From positions 1 through 64,000 of the forward strand of contig NZ_WMIF01000014.1 in the NCBI RefSeq assembly GCF_009711185.1: DNA of 64,000 bases. The letters are read 5' to 3'. Each line of letters opens with the position of its first letter. Positions within the stretch are counted from its first letter, which is position 1. This stretch comes from Paracoccus limosus. Lineage in GTDB: Bacteria; Pseudomonadota; Alphaproteobacteria; Rhodobacterales; Rhodobacteraceae. A model generated the notes under the pieces. The model had not been told where the DNA came from. It ran no database searches and saw only the letters and a program-made list of their open reading frames with translations. This document shows positions 1 to 8,752 of this stretch, piece by piece. A program made the translations under genes and the position numbers.

Positions 1-2128
1 CCCACCAGAGGTACGTCGCCTCGAGATACGCCCGCTGGATCGCGTCGTCGCGCCAGCCCCGCGAGAAATGCGGCGTGAAGCTCTCGGACGACTTCGGGTC
101 GAAGAAGACGTTCGGCTGGTTCGTGCCACGGTCGATGGCGGGACAGCCGAGCTCGGTGAACCAGATCGGCTTGGACTGCGGCGCCCACGCCGTTGGCGTT
201 CCGCTCTCCACCCCGCCCGGGCGGTTGTAATGCGGGTTCGACCACCAGGCGCGCAGATCCTTGTAGCGGAAGACCCATGGCTTACTGGCGGCACCGTCGG
301 TGATCGCGGTCCGGACCTGCGCGGATCGGTCAGCCGCGCTGGCATAGAACCAGTCGAAGCCTTCGCCCCCGGCGATGTTCGCCTGCAGATAGGCGCGGTC
401 GTAGATCGCGGGCCAGCCCTCTGCCGCGTCGAGATGCTCGAACCCGTCGCGCCAGTCCGAGAGCGGCATGTAGTTGTCGATCCCGACGAAATCGATCTCC
501 GGGTCCGCCCAGAGCGGATCGAGATGAAAGAACACGTCGCCGCTGCCGTCGCCCGGCTGGTGCCCGAAGTACTCCGACCAGTCGGCGGCATAGCCGATCT
601 TCGTCCCGGACCCGAGAATGGACCGCACATCGGCGAGTAGGTCCCGATAGGCCTGCACCGCCGGATAGGTGCTGGCTCCGGAGCGGATCGTCGTCAGCCC
701 CGGCATCTCGGTGCCGATCAGGAAGGCGTCGACCCCGCCCGCCGCCGCGCAGAGATGGGCATAGTGCAGCACCATGCGGCGCAGGCCCCAGTCGCCGGGC
801 GTGCCTGCCCAGCTGACGCTCTCGCCTGAGACGCTGAAGCTCGCGGGCGTGGCCGCGCCGAACAGCGCCGCGACTTGGCTTGCCGCCGTGGCGGTCTTGT
901 CCACGGTCCCGGCGAACCCCGCTGCAGGCGAACAGGTGATCCGCCCGCGCCAGGGGAATACAGGCTGGCCGATCTCGGTGGCGTTGTCGGAATACGGGTT
1001 CGGCAGGCTGTTGCCGGGCGGCACGTCCATCAGGATGAAGGGATAGAAGGTCACGCGCAGTCCGCGCGCCTTCATCTCCTGGATCGCCTGCACCACCGCG
1101 AAGTCGGACGGCGTGCCGCCATAGACCGGCCGATCCTGATCGTCGCGACTGACCAGAAAGGCATTGGCCCGGCTGACGCCATTCACCGACCAACTGGCGG
1201 GGGTGGTCGACTTGGCCGAGACCTCGACGCCCGGCCGCACCTTGCACGATCCTGCGCGCAGATCGTCGCCGAACCAGGCGACAACCAGGCTGACGCTCTC
1301 GACCGCAGGGGCCATCGCCTGCAGCCGGTCAAGCGCCTCCACCATGTCGGTGGAGTCGGCCAGCGCGTTCAGGTTTTCCGGTACCGTCGCGCCGCCATCG
1401 GTCTTGCGGATGGCCTGCGTGGCGTAGGTGAACTCGCCCGAGGCGGGGATCATGGTGACGGCGCGGGTCAGCCCCTCGGCGGTGTCGGGATCGACCAGAG
1501 GCCGGAACACCTCGAAGGAGAGCTGCGGCAGGCGGTTGCCGTAGGTCGAGAGCGCCAGTTCCTCGAAGACGACATAGGCCGTGCCGCGATAGGCCGGCGT
1601 GCTGGCCGCCCCCATCTTCGCGGTGATGAACGGGTCCGCCGTCTGGGTCTCGTCGCCGGGATACCAGCGCCAGGTCACGCCGGAGAGGTCCATCGGCTTG
1701 CCGTCGGCCCAGATGCGGCCGATGCCGGTGATTGACCCCTCGCAAAGCGCCACGGCGAAGCTGGCATAGTAGAGATACTCGGTGGTCTTGACCTTGCCGC
1801 CCCCACCGCCCTTGCCGCCGCCCTGCGTGGTGGTCTTCGTCTCCTCGCGGAAATCTGTCGCCCAGATGATGTTGCCGCCCATGCGCATCCGGCCGTAGAG
1901 CCGCGGGATGACCGCGCCTTCGGTGGCCGAGGTGATGCGCAGCGTGTCGAGCCTCGCGCCCTCGATGCGCTGCGTGGGCGCCAGCGACGAGATGATCCAG
2001 CTGTCGACGACCGAGCCGATGGTGGAGCCGATGAAGCCGCCGATGGTCGCGGCGCTGACGCCGAGGATCGCGCCGCCAATGCTGCCGCCAATGGCGGCGC
2101 CAGCGGCACCGAGAACGAGGGTGGCCAT
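1..2128 (-). CDS. Baseplate/tail-tip multidomain protein with GTA TIM-barrel domain (partial, 3' end missing)
   Basis: The largest tail gene; about 709 codons are present and the frame runs off the left edge. The N-terminus starts MATLVLGAAGAAIGG, a Gly/Ala-rich segment typical of GTA gp15-type host-specificity proteins. The second half seen here matches the GTA TIM-barrel-like domain, with recognisable segments such as GYAADWSEYFGHQPGDGSGD, FHLDPLWADPEIDFVGIDNY and QSKPIWFTELGCPA. It is expected to form the tail-tip hub, bind receptor and possibly act on surface glycan. It follows the NlpC/P60 gene by 9 bases, as in the GTA order g14-g15. The start ATG at 2128 gives the conserved N-terminus. 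Confidence 0.9.
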   Translation of the reverse strand, partial: MATLVLGAAGAAIGGSIGGAILGVSAATIGGFIGSTIGSVVDSWIISSLAPTQRIEGARLDTLRITSATEGAVIPRLYGRMRMGGNIIWATDFREETKTTTQGGGKGGGGGKVKTTEYLYYASFAVALCEGSITGIGRIWADGKPMDLSGVTWRWYPGDETQTADPFITAKMGAASTPAYRGTAYVVFEELALSTYGNRLPQLSFEVFRPLVDPDTAEGLTRAVTMIPASGEFTYATQAIRKTDGGATVPENLNALADSTDMVEALDRLQAMAPAVESVSLVVAWFGDDLRAGSCKVRPGVEVSAKSTTPASWSVNGVSRANAFLVSRDDQDRPVYGGTPSDFAVVQAIQEMKARGLRVTFYPFILMDVPPGNSLPNPYSDNATEIGQPVFPWRGRITCSPAAGFAGTVDKTATAASQVAALFGAATPASFSVSGESVSWAGTPGDWGLRRMVLHYAHLCAAAGGVDAFLIGTEMPGLTTIRSGASTYPAVQAYRDLLADVRSILGSGTKIGYAADWSEYFGHQPGDGSGDVFFHLDPLWADPEIDFVGIDNYMPLSDWRDGFEHLDAAEGWPAIYDRAYLQANIAGGEGFDWFYASAADRSAQVRTAITDGAASKPWVFRYKDLRAWWSNPHYNRPGGVESGTPTAWAPQSKPIWFTELGCPAIDRGTNQPNVFFDPKSSESFTPHFSRGWRDDAIQRAYLEATYLWW

Positions 2129-2137
2129 GTCGGGGTC

Positions 2138-2584
2138 TCAGCGTTGCGGGAACAGGAAGGCGAAAGCGATGCGCCGCCGCCAGGATGGGGTGAGCGGTTC
2201 CTCGATCACGCCGAGCCGCTCGTAGGCGTGAAGGAAGCTGCCGGGGCCGGTCAGGATCCCGACATGCTTGGCGATGGCGCGGGGCTTCATGCGGAAGAGG
2301 ATCAGCGCGCCGGGACCGGCCTCGGCGGGCGACACCTCGATCATCATGCGCCGCGCGCCGTCGGCCAGCACCTCGCGCGGACCGGCCTCGCCCCAGTCGC
2401 GACTGTAGGGCGGGATCGGGAACGGCTCGGGGCCGACGACCTCGCGCCAGACGCCACGCGCGAGCCCGAGGCAGTCGCAGCCAACACCGCGCAGGCTTGC
2501 CTGGTCGTGATACGGCGTGCCGAGCCATGACCGCGCGATGGCGATGACGCGCGCGGGGTCGGCCAATGCGAGGGGTTGCGTCAC
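2138..2584 (-). CDS. Phage tail NlpC/P60 family cell-wall peptidase
   Basis: 148 aa, the usual size of phage-tail NlpC/P60 peptidases (GTA gp14 homologue). The catalytic Cys lies in the motif GCDCLGLARG, the His in KHVGIL, and a further polar position in SFLHAYE. These enzymes hydrolyse the peptide cross-links of peptidoglycan and are carried on the tail tip so that DNA can pass the wall. The start codon overlaps the DUF2163 stop (ATGA), and the baseplate gene follows at once, so translation is probably coupled through the tail-tip operon. Confidence 0.92.
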   Translation of the reverse strand: MTQPLALADPARVIAIARSWLGTPYHDQASLRGVGCDCLGLARGVWREVVGPEPFPIPPYSRDWGEAGPREVLADGARRMMIEVSPAEAGPGALILFRMKPRAIAKHVGILTGPGSFLHAYERLGVIEEPLTPSWRRRIAFAFLFPQR

Positions 2585-3465
2585 AGCACGCCTCCCTCGT
2601 GACCGCCGTCCTTCGTGGCGTAGCGGAGGACGGCATCCTGGCCGGGGATGTGCGGGAAGCCGCGGAAGTTGGCTGTGTTCGCGAACTTCGCCCCGCAGGT
2701 CTCCATCCGCTTGTCGCAGCCCGCACGGATGGTGAAGCCGTCACCCTCCGCGATCGCGCGCACCGGCGCCTCGAGCAGGGTCAGCACAGCTATACCGTCC
2801 GAGACGTCGTGGCCGAGCACCTCGGTGCGCCGCCCCACATTGGCGCCGCTCGTCCACTCCAGTGTGCCGAAGGTGAACCAGCCGGAAACGAACCCGCCGA
2901 GCCCCGAGGCGGTAAAGGCGCGATCCCGCAGCAGATCGATCACAGCGCCTGTGCCCTTGAAGGCGGGATTTTCGAGATCGACGCCGCACCGCGCGTCGCC
3001 GAGCGCGGCATCGCAGGTCGCCTGGAACGTCCGCCCGACCGTCTGGCCCAGCATATGCGCCAGCGAGCGCACCTCGGCGACGAAGGCCAGCCGCCCGCGC
3101 CGGATCTGGCCGATGGCGCCCCGGCGCATGAGCACGCGCTGGCTGGTGTCCGCCCAGTTCACCCGCCAGACCTCGACCTCCGCATTGTCCCAGCGGCCAT
3201 CGAGGATGTCGGTCTCGGTGATCCGGTCCGAGGTCAGCACGCCCTCGGCGTCCTGCGCATCGACCGACAGGTCGGAGCCCGACCGCACCTCGGAGGCCGT
3301 GAGCCCGCTCTCGGGCTCGAAGTCGTTGCCGTCGAAGGCGAGCGTCCGGTCGTGATCGGTGAAGCCGAAGGTGACGCCGTCGGCCCGCGTGATCCGCCAG
3401 CACCAGGCGAGCGTCGTCGTGCCCTCGTCGAGATGGGCCTGCAGGGCGGGATCGAGGGTCTTCAT
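2581..3465 (-). CDS. DUF2163 tail-tip protein (GTA gp13-like)
   Basis: 294 aa, matching the DUF2163/phage BR0599-like family found between DUF2460 and NlpC/P60 in GTA and related phage tails. The N-terminus (MKTLDPALQAHLDEGTTTLA) is characteristic. The C-terminus carries conserved cysteines (CDKRMETCGAKFANTANFRGF) that in GTA-type hubs are associated with metal or Fe-S binding. It is a structural hub component, not an enzyme. Both ends overlap neighbouring genes by four bases (ATGA). Confidence 0.9.
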   Translation of the reverse strand: MKTLDPALQAHLDEGTTTLAWCWRITRADGVTFGFTDHDRTLAFDGNDFEPESGLTASEVRSGSDLSVDAQDAEGVLTSDRITETDILDGRWDNAEVEVWRVNWADTSQRVLMRRGAIGQIRRGRLAFVAEVRSLAHMLGQTVGRTFQATCDAALGDARCGVDLENPAFKGTGAVIDLLRDRAFTASGLGGFVSGWFTFGTLEWTSGANVGRRTEVLGHDVSDGIAVLTLLEAPVRAIAEGDGFTIRAGCDKRMETCGAKFANTANFRGFPHIPGQDAVLRYATKDGGHEGGVL

Positions 3466-4088
3466 CGGCGCAGTTCCAGCAGCGGGATGGAGATGATCGA
3501 GCCGAGCCGCTCGAGGTCGAGCGTCACGTCGAGCACGTCGGTGTCGAAACGGACCGGCACGTCGAACTCGAAGCCTGCGGTGATCGCGAGGCCGGAGCCC
3601 GGCGCCGCGGTGAAGGTGACGACGCCGGTCGTGGTGTCGACCGACCAGCCGGAGGGCTGCTCAGCCCCGGCGAGCGCGATGCGCACACTGCCCGCCACCG
3701 GCTTGGCGATGGCGCGCGTCCAGGATTGCGCGCCCGAGGAGTAGCGCTTCACGAGTTGGAACGCGGTCGTCGCGCCGTCGCCGGTGCCGATCGCCTGGTC
3801 GGTGGGCGATGCCGTGCCCGAGGGTAGACAGGACTTGTGGTCGCCCCAGTCCTTGAAGCGGAAGCCATGGAGGCGGCCATTCCGCGCCTCGAAGAAGGCA
3901 ACCACCGCCGCCAGATCGTCAGCGCGGCGGATGCCGTAGGCCACATCGTAGCGGCGGCGCGAGTTGGCCCAGCTGGCATTGCGTTCCTCGTCGCCCGAGG
4001 CCAGCTCGACGATTTGCGTGCGCCGCTCGGGCCCACCGCGCGCGCCTCGGCTGATGTTGTCCGGGAACCGGACCTCATGGAACGCCAT
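3462..4088 (-). CDS. DUF2460 distal tail protein (GTA gp12-like)
   Basis: 208 aa, starting MAFHEVRFPDNISRGARGGP, the hallmark N-terminus of the DUF2460 family, with the conserved block GRLHGFRFKDWGDHKS in the middle. The family corresponds to the distal tail protein that joins the tail tube to the hub. It sits three bases after the tape-measure gene and overlaps the DUF2163 start, as in GTA clusters. Confidence 0.92.
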   Translation of the reverse strand: MAFHEVRFPDNISRGARGGPERRTQIVELASGDEERNASWANSRRRYDVAYGIRRADDLAAVVAFFEARNGRLHGFRFKDWGDHKSCLPSGTASPTDQAIGTGDGATTAFQLVKRYSSGAQSWTRAIAKPVAGSVRIALAGAEQPSGWSVDTTTGVVTFTAAPGSGLAITAGFEFDVPVRFDTDVLDVTLDLERLGSIISIPLLELRR

Positions 4089-4091
4089 GGC

Positions 4092-6527
4092 TTACATACC
4101 CCTTCGCCCGAGCGAGACCGCCCGTGCGATGTCCGCCGCGACCTGCGTCCGGGATTGCCTGAAACTCTCGGCGTCGCGGGCCATGATGGTGACGTTGACC
4201 CCGCCGCTCGTGCCGTAGCTTTGGGCCTCGCGGCGAGAGAGCACCCGCTCGCCGCGCTGCAGGATCGCCGGGACCTCGTCGTGGCGAAGGCCGACAGCGC
4301 CGCCAGAATGAATCCGGGGCGCGGCGGCGAAGGCCATGGCCGGGACCATCCGTGAAGGCCCGGACGATCCGACGATGCCGCCAGCGTGCAGGATGTTGGC
4401 GAAAATGCCGCCCGCGCCGCCAAGCGCGCCCGAGAGCGCGTTGGCGATGGGGCCGAGGATGAAGCGCCGCGCCGCCAGTTTCGCGAGGTCCGCGATCAGC
4501 GAGGTCACCAGATCGCGGAAGTTCAGCTTGCCGGTCTTCACGAACTCCCCAACCGCGTCCTCGGCCGACTGGAACGCGCTGACGAGGCTCTGGCCGATAT
4601 CGCCGCCGATCTCCCGCGCCCGGCTGGCATAGTCCGATAGCGCCGCCGTCACGGCTTGCCAGCCCGTCAGGGCACGCTCGGCCCCGTCGCCAGCGGCGGT
4701 TCCGGCATCGCGGGCAGCACCTCCGGCGCCATTGGCAGCGGCTGCAGTGTCGTCGAGCCCGGCCGCGAGTGCATCGGCGGAGCTCGCGGCGTCCGTCAGC
4801 GCGGCCTCAGACTCCGTGCCGGACCCGGTCACGGCATCCTTCAGCGCCTGCCAGGCGGCAAGCGGCCGGGTCGCGGCATCGGTCAGCATGCCAGCGGCCT
4901 CGCGATAGGCACTGGCACGCGCGCGCGCGTCCTCCGCCATGGCGCCGAGACCGAGATCGGGTGGCGCAATGTAGGTCCGGGCGAGCGCGGCGGAAAACGC
5001 ATCGGCCGCCGCGGTGCCAGCCGCCGTCGCTGCGCTCTCGAACGGGTTGTCGATCCGGCTCAGGTCCACCGCGTCAAGCGTGCCGATCCGTACGCCGCCT
5101 TCGCCGGTCGCCCATTCGGGCAGCAGGGCCAGCGCGGCGTTCAGGGTCTCGATGAAGCTGTTGATGCGCGTGACGACGCCGTTCAGCATCGCCTCGACGC
5201 CGCCGATCAACCCGTTCGCGGCCTGGTAGGCGAAATCGCCGATGGCCCCCGGCAGGCTGCCCCAGATCGCCACCGCGCCGTCATAGGCCCCCTGGAAAAT
5301 CGCGACGGTGCGGTCCCCGAACCCCACGACGCCCGCGACAGTGCCGTCGAGGGCCGAGAGCGCGGCGGCCTTCAACCCCTCCCATCCGGCCGCCATGCGG
5401 GCCAGTGCGGCGTCGAGCGCGAGCCCCACCCGCGACCAGACCTCGGAGGCGAGATCGGAGAGCAGCCGGAAGGCTTCGCCGACGCCACCCACGCGGGCAA
5501 CGAATTGGGACAGCTGGTAGATCAGCTCGCCCACGCCGACGATCAGGGCACCGATGCCAGTGCGGATCAATGCCCCGCGCAGGACGACGAGTGCGGTTGC
5601 GAACCCACGGACCGACAGCGCGGCGGCGGCCAAACCAGCGACCCAGCGGCCCGCGAGGAAGGTCGCGAAGGTTACGGCATAGGTGGTCAGCCGGCCAATG
5701 TTGTCGAAAAGGCCGCGAATGGCGATGCCGAGTGGCCCGGTACGGTTGGCGATGGCCGCCATGGCGTCGGCGACGGCTTCCAGTGCTGGGGCTGCGGCGA
5801 CGGCCAGCTGATTCGAGAGCCCGCGCCAGATCAGCCCGAGCCGGGAGATCGCATCGTTCGTCCGCTCGATCTGGTCGGCATCCTGCTCGGAGACGACCAC
5901 ACCGAAGGCGAGGACGTCCTCCGTCGCCTGGCGCAGCGTCGCGGTATCGATCCGGCTCATGGCGATGGAGCCTTCCTCGCCGAAGAGCTGGCCCGCGACG
6001 GCGGCGCGCTCGGCGGCAGGCACGAAGCTTTCGATGGCGGCGTTGATGGCGCCGACGCGCTGGTCCAGCGGCAGGGCGATCAGGTCGTTGGCGGAAAGGC
6101 CCAGCCGGTCCAGCGCATCGGCGGCGGGGCCGGTCCCGGCGGCCGCCTGGCTGAGCCGACGCGTCAGATCCTTGGTCGCCTGCTCGATGCCGGACATCGA
6201 CACGCCCGCCAGCTCTCCCGCCCGCTCGAGCGTCTGGATCGAGGCGACGGTAGTGCCGAGCGACTGCGCCAGCTTCGCCTGCGCATCGACCGTCTGCAGG
6301 CCAGAGCGGATCATCGCCACGCCAGCGGCGGCAGCGGCGGCCACGGCGGCGGCCGCCGCGACCCGGACCCGCCGCGAGAAGGCCGCGAGCCGGGCGTTCG
6401 CCGCTTCCATCTCCCGGCTCAGCCGGCCGAAGCCGCGGGACCCGGCCTCGCCGACACCTTCCAGTTCAGCGCGCACCTGCCGTCCGCCCACGGCCGCGAG
6501 GCGGACGCTAACCCGTTTTTCCGCCAT
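4092..6527 (-). CDS. Tail tape measure protein
   Basis: 811 aa, Ala/Gly-rich and helical, with hydrophobic stretches near residues 55-75 and 300-330, and a C-terminus rich in IHSGG/GERVLSRRE-type motifs typical of siphovirus tape measures. It sets tail length and is extruded with DNA. It is long enough for a tail of roughly 100-120 nm by the usual 1.5 Å per residue rule (inference). It overlaps the end of the frameshifted tail chaperone by 20 bases, the canonical chaperone-tape measure arrangement. Confidence 0.92.
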   Translation of the reverse strand: MAEKRVSVRLAAVGGRQVRAELEGVGEAGSRGFGRLSREMEAANARLAAFSRRVRVAAAAAVAAAAAAGVAMIRSGLQTVDAQAKLAQSLGTTVASIQTLERAGELAGVSMSGIEQATKDLTRRLSQAAAGTGPAADALDRLGLSANDLIALPLDQRVGAINAAIESFVPAAERAAVAGQLFGEEGSIAMSRIDTATLRQATEDVLAFGVVVSEQDADQIERTNDAISRLGLIWRGLSNQLAVAAAPALEAVADAMAAIANRTGPLGIAIRGLFDNIGRLTTYAVTFATFLAGRWVAGLAAAALSVRGFATALVVLRGALIRTGIGALIVGVGELIYQLSQFVARVGGVGEAFRLLSDLASEVWSRVGLALDAALARMAAGWEGLKAAALSALDGTVAGVVGFGDRTVAIFQGAYDGAVAIWGSLPGAIGDFAYQAANGLIGGVEAMLNGVVTRINSFIETLNAALALLPEWATGEGGVRIGTLDAVDLSRIDNPFESAATAAGTAAADAFSAALARTYIAPPDLGLGAMAEDARARASAYREAAGMLTDAATRPLAAWQALKDAVTGSGTESEAALTDAASSADALAAGLDDTAAAANGAGGAARDAGTAAGDGAERALTGWQAVTAALSDYASRAREIGGDIGQSLVSAFQSAEDAVGEFVKTGKLNFRDLVTSLIADLAKLAARRFILGPIANALSGALGGAGGIFANILHAGGIVGSSGPSRMVPAMAFAAAPRIHSGGAVGLRHDEVPAILQRGERVLSRREAQSYGTSGGVNVTIMARDAESFRQSRTQVAADIARAVSLGRRGM

Positions 6528-7184
6528 GGGAGTGATCCATCTGTTCGTTGAGTTTGGCGACCATCACCGCCTCGATGACGGGCAGCAGTTCGGCCATGGC
6601 GAGGGGCGGCACGCCGAGCGCGTTCCCGAGCGCGAGCGCCGCCGACATATCCCAGCCGATCACGGCGCCCGGCAGCACGCGCAGCTGGCCGCCAAGACGG
6701 CCGACGAGGTCCCAGACCTGCCAACCCTCCGGAGTTTCCGGACGGTTCAGCCGCGCCGGGCAGTCCGGGCAGGCTTGCGCGCAGGCTTCGCAGTATCGCT
6801 CGCCCCCGCCGAAGGACCATTCGGCGAGAGCGCGGAGGCGTTTTTTTCCTGTTCCAGCAGCAGACCCTTCGAGACGTAGGTCAGCTGGAACGCCTCGAAG
6901 ATCGGCCAGACATCGAGCAGCGCGTCGATGGCCTCCGGGCTTGGGTCGATGGCATTGCCGTCGGCATCGCCGATGCCCTCCCATGCGAGCACCGCCCGCC
7001 GCGCCAGCGCTTTGGCGAAGGCAACCGCGCGTTCCTCGTCGGAGGCCTCCTCGGGGATGACTTCGACGCCGGGATCGCTGCGGGTCGCCACCATCAGCGC
7101 GGTGGTCAGCGGGCGCAGTTGCACCCGGACGCCGGGCGCAAGGTCATGCCATCGCGGCGCGTTGGTCAGGTCGAGCGTCAGCAT
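6508..7184 (-). CDS. Tail assembly chaperone, -1 frameshift product (lambda G-T-like)
   Basis: Predicted 225-aa fusion: 115 residues of the zero frame, then 110 residues in the -1 frame starting RLRALAEWSFGGGERYCEAC. The downstream part carries four closely spaced Cys (YCEACAQACPDCPAR) and has no convincing start of its own. It resembles the small protein encoded between chaperone and tape measure in GTA-like tails. Slippage at A AAA AAC (6846 to 6840, minus strand) joins the two parts. The -1 frame ends at 6508, overlapping the tape measure by 20 bases. An independent internal start for the second part cannot be excluded. Confidence 0.75.
6747..7184 (-). CDS. Tail assembly chaperone, short product (lambda G-like)
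   Basis: 145 aa from ATG 7184 (MLTLDLTNAPRWHDLAPGV). The start overlaps the tail-tube stop as TGATG, which favours it over an upstream start. By position and composition it is the G-type tail assembly chaperone that coats the tape measure during tail assembly. A canonical slippery heptamer lies at codons 114-115, so a minority of ribosomes should switch frame and make the longer G-T product. Confidence 0.85.
   Translation of the reverse strand: MLTLDLTNAPRWHDLAPGVRVQLRPLTTALMVATRSDPGVEVIPEEASDEERAVAFAKALARRAVLAWEGIGDADGNAIDPSPEAIDALLDVWPIFEAFQLTYVSKGLLLEQEKNASALSPNGPSAGASDTAKPARKPARTARRG
6840..6846 (-). promoter_or_regulatory. Programmed -1 ribosomal frameshift heptamer (A AAA AAC)
   Basis: On the minus strand the zero-frame codons are GAA AAA AAC, so the last A of GAA plus AAA AAC forms a perfect X XXY YYZ heptamer in correct phase. 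The coordinates agree: zero-frame codon 115 (AAC) occupies 6842-6840. The -1 frame is open from here to 6508. Confidence 0.8.
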
Positions 7185-8125
7185 CAATAGGTCTCCAGGT
7201 CGTTCACGAGGGCTGCGGTGCACATCCGGCCGACGACGCCGTCGCGCGCGGCCTGCCAGTCGAAGGTCGCCTGCACGCCCTGCGGCCCCGAAATCTCGAT
7301 GCGCGGGCGCGGCAGGTAGACGGCGTGCACGGTGAAGGTGAAGCTCTCGCCGGACGGCAGGACGTAGGCGAACTCCATCTCGCAGGCCTCGCCGTTGATC
7401 GCCTGCGTCACCAGCGTCTGGTCAGCAAAGCGGACCTCGATCCGGCCGGTCAGCGCCGCGATGGAAGGGTCCGCCCCGTCGATGCGGCCGTCCGAGCGGA
7501 TCGTCTCGATCCGGTCGAGGTTGTTGGCATAGGTGATCTCGGCCGAGACTACATTGCCGAGGGCGGTCCCGTTCCGGGTGATCGACCCGTTGAAATGGCC
7601 GAAACGCTTCAGCTCCAGTGCCGCCGGTGTGCCTGCACTCGTCGTGGTGCCCACCGTCTCGCCCTGCGCCACCAGCCGCGCGGTGGCAGTCAGCAGGCCC
7701 GAGCGCTGCATCTGCCAGGTGATCTGGTCGAGCACGCAGCCGAAATACATCGCATAGCGCGGCACCTCGGGCATTCCGGTCTCGATTGACATCGAGGGTA
7801 GCGTCCAGGACCCGGATTGGAACTCGTGGGTGTACGGGGCCTCTACGCCCGTGGTCGTCGGCGCGCCGAAGGCCGCCTTCAGCCAGAACCCGAAAGCCTC
7901 TGCATCAAGCGGCACCACGACATCGCCATCGGCCGTCACCGCGTCCTTGATTGGCGCCAGCGGGTCGCGGCCGTAGCCCAAGAGCTCCGAGTTCAGCAGC
8001 GGCTGCTCGGCGCCGAGCGACGTGCTGGCGAAGGGCATGCGGGTGAAGCCGCTGGCGGGCGGCGTTCCATAGGTCGTCTCGAACGCAAGCGCCATCAGCG
8101 CCCGCGCCCCCTGGGCTCGTGCCAT
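7184..8125 (-). CDS. Phage tail tube (major tail) protein
   Basis: 313 aa, beginning MARAQGARALMALAFETTYGTPP. The Phage_tail_tube-like opening, with an alternating beta-rich body and phrases such as GFWLKAAFGAP and YTHEFQSG, fits siphovirus tail tube proteins. It lies between the tail terminator and the tail chaperone, the standard position. It polymerises as hexameric rings around the tape measure. The TGA overlaps the chaperone ATG. Confidence 0.88.
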   Translation of the reverse strand: MARAQGARALMALAFETTYGTPPASGFTRMPFASTSLGAEQPLLNSELLGYGRDPLAPIKDAVTADGDVVVPLDAEAFGFWLKAAFGAPTTTGVEAPYTHEFQSGSWTLPSMSIETGMPEVPRYAMYFGCVLDQITWQMQRSGLLTATARLVAQGETVGTTTSAGTPAALELKRFGHFNGSITRNGTALGNVVSAEITYANNLDRIETIRSDGRIDGADPSIAALTGRIEVRFADQTLVTQAINGEACEMEFAYVLPSGESFTFTVHAVYLPRPRIEISGPQGVQATFDWQAARDGVVGRMCTAALVNDLETY

Positions 8126-8149
8126 GTTTGTCTCCTGTCGTGAGAGAAG

Positions 8150-8569
8150 TCAGCCGAGCGGATCGGCCGTGGAATAGTGCAGCACCACCGGGATGACCGC
8201 GGCCTTCAGGCTCACCGCGCCTTCGACCGGCAGATCGACCGGGCGCGGGGCTTCGGCCTCGACCCAGTCGCAGAGCCCGCCCAGCGTCCGGTCGGCGGCG
8301 AGCGCCGTGCCGATGCTGGCGCAGAGGGTGTCGAAGGAAGCGTCACGCGCCGTACCTTGGACCACCGCCTCGATCTCGGCGCGGTGCTGGTAGTGGTAGC
8401 GCAGGGGCGACAGGGTCACATCGGGCTCCCCCGGCTCCCCATCGCGGAGGATCAGGAGGCCTGCCGTGGGGACGCGTTCGGGCAGCACCTCGCCGCGCAG
8501 GGCGGTGGCGGGCAGCGCCGAGAGTCGCGCGAGCAGCGCGGCGAGGATGGTTTCGCGGGACGTGGGCAT
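8150..8569 (-). CDS. Tail terminator/minor tail protein (gpU-like)
   Basis: 139 aa from MPTSRETILAALLARLSALP; this start is preferred over an upstream Met because its N-terminus is the conserved one for phage tail terminator-type proteins. It is expected to cap the tail tube and join it to the head completion proteins. The next late gene upstream (DUF6441) is separated from it by the plus-strand insert at 8.64-9.52 kb, which breaks the otherwise compact operon. Confidence 0.7.
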   Translation of the reverse strand: MPTSRETILAALLARLSALPATALRGEVLPERVPTAGLLILRDGEPGEPDVTLSPLRYHYQHRAEIEAVVQGTARDASFDTLCASIGTALAADRTLGGLCDWVEAEAPRPVDLPVEGAVSLKAAVIPVVLHYSTADPLG

Positions 8570-8643
8570 GGTCGCACTCGCAGTTCCGGCGTGCTTTCGG
8601 TTACTTGGCTCGAACGCCAGCCGTTGCATCCGAACTTCAGTTC

Positions 8644-8673
8644 TTGACAGCCAAATCAGTTGGGCCGTATCCG
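8644..8673 (+). promoter_or_regulatory. Sigma70-type promoter for the tRNA-like RNA/HEPN unit
   Basis: A perfect -35 box TTGACA (8644-8649) is followed after 18 bases by TATCCG (8668-8673), a partial -10 box. A start about 7 bases later falls at 8680, exactly the first base of the predicted tRNA-like fold. It faces against the surrounding late operon, as expected for an autonomous moron. Confidence 0.5.
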
Positions 8674-8679
8674 AAGGAC

Positions 8680-8752
8680 GCGGCAGTAGCCTTAATATGG
8701 CAGAGGCACTGATCTTTGATCAGAAGTCCCGGTTCGATTCCGGGCTGTCGAG
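8680..8752 (+). tRNA. tRNA-Gln-like RNA with contracted anticodon loop (probably not a functional tRNA)
   Basis: The 73-nt segment folds as a cloverleaf. Acceptor 8680-8686 pairs with 8745-8751 at 6 of 7 positions, with the first pair G-A mismatched. T8 A9 are followed by D stem GCCT/AGGC and an 11-nt D loop with GG. The anticodon stem is CTGAT/ATCAG. The T arm is perfect (CCCGG-TTCGATT-CCGGG). The anticodon loop is only five bases, CTTTG. With C32 and U33 it reads as UUG (Gln) with positions 37-38 missing; a 7-nt loop reading gives UUU with an abnormal C33. No CCA is encoded. It may be a degenerate tRNA, a tRNA mimic in the HEPN gene leader, or an RNA antitoxin/decoy. Confidence 0.55.

Noticed and set aside
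330..2744. Long minus-strand frames rich in Arg/His/Pro over the tail-tip and NlpC/P60 genes
   Set aside because: They are out-of-frame readings of high-GC coding DNA; the true frame gives the GTA TIM-barrel protein and the NlpC/P60 domain.
4656..6551. 631-aa plus-strand frame over the tape measure
   Set aside because: Composition is that of an antisense high-GC frame (Gly/Arg/Asp/Gln-rich), while the minus frame gives a normal tape measure protein.
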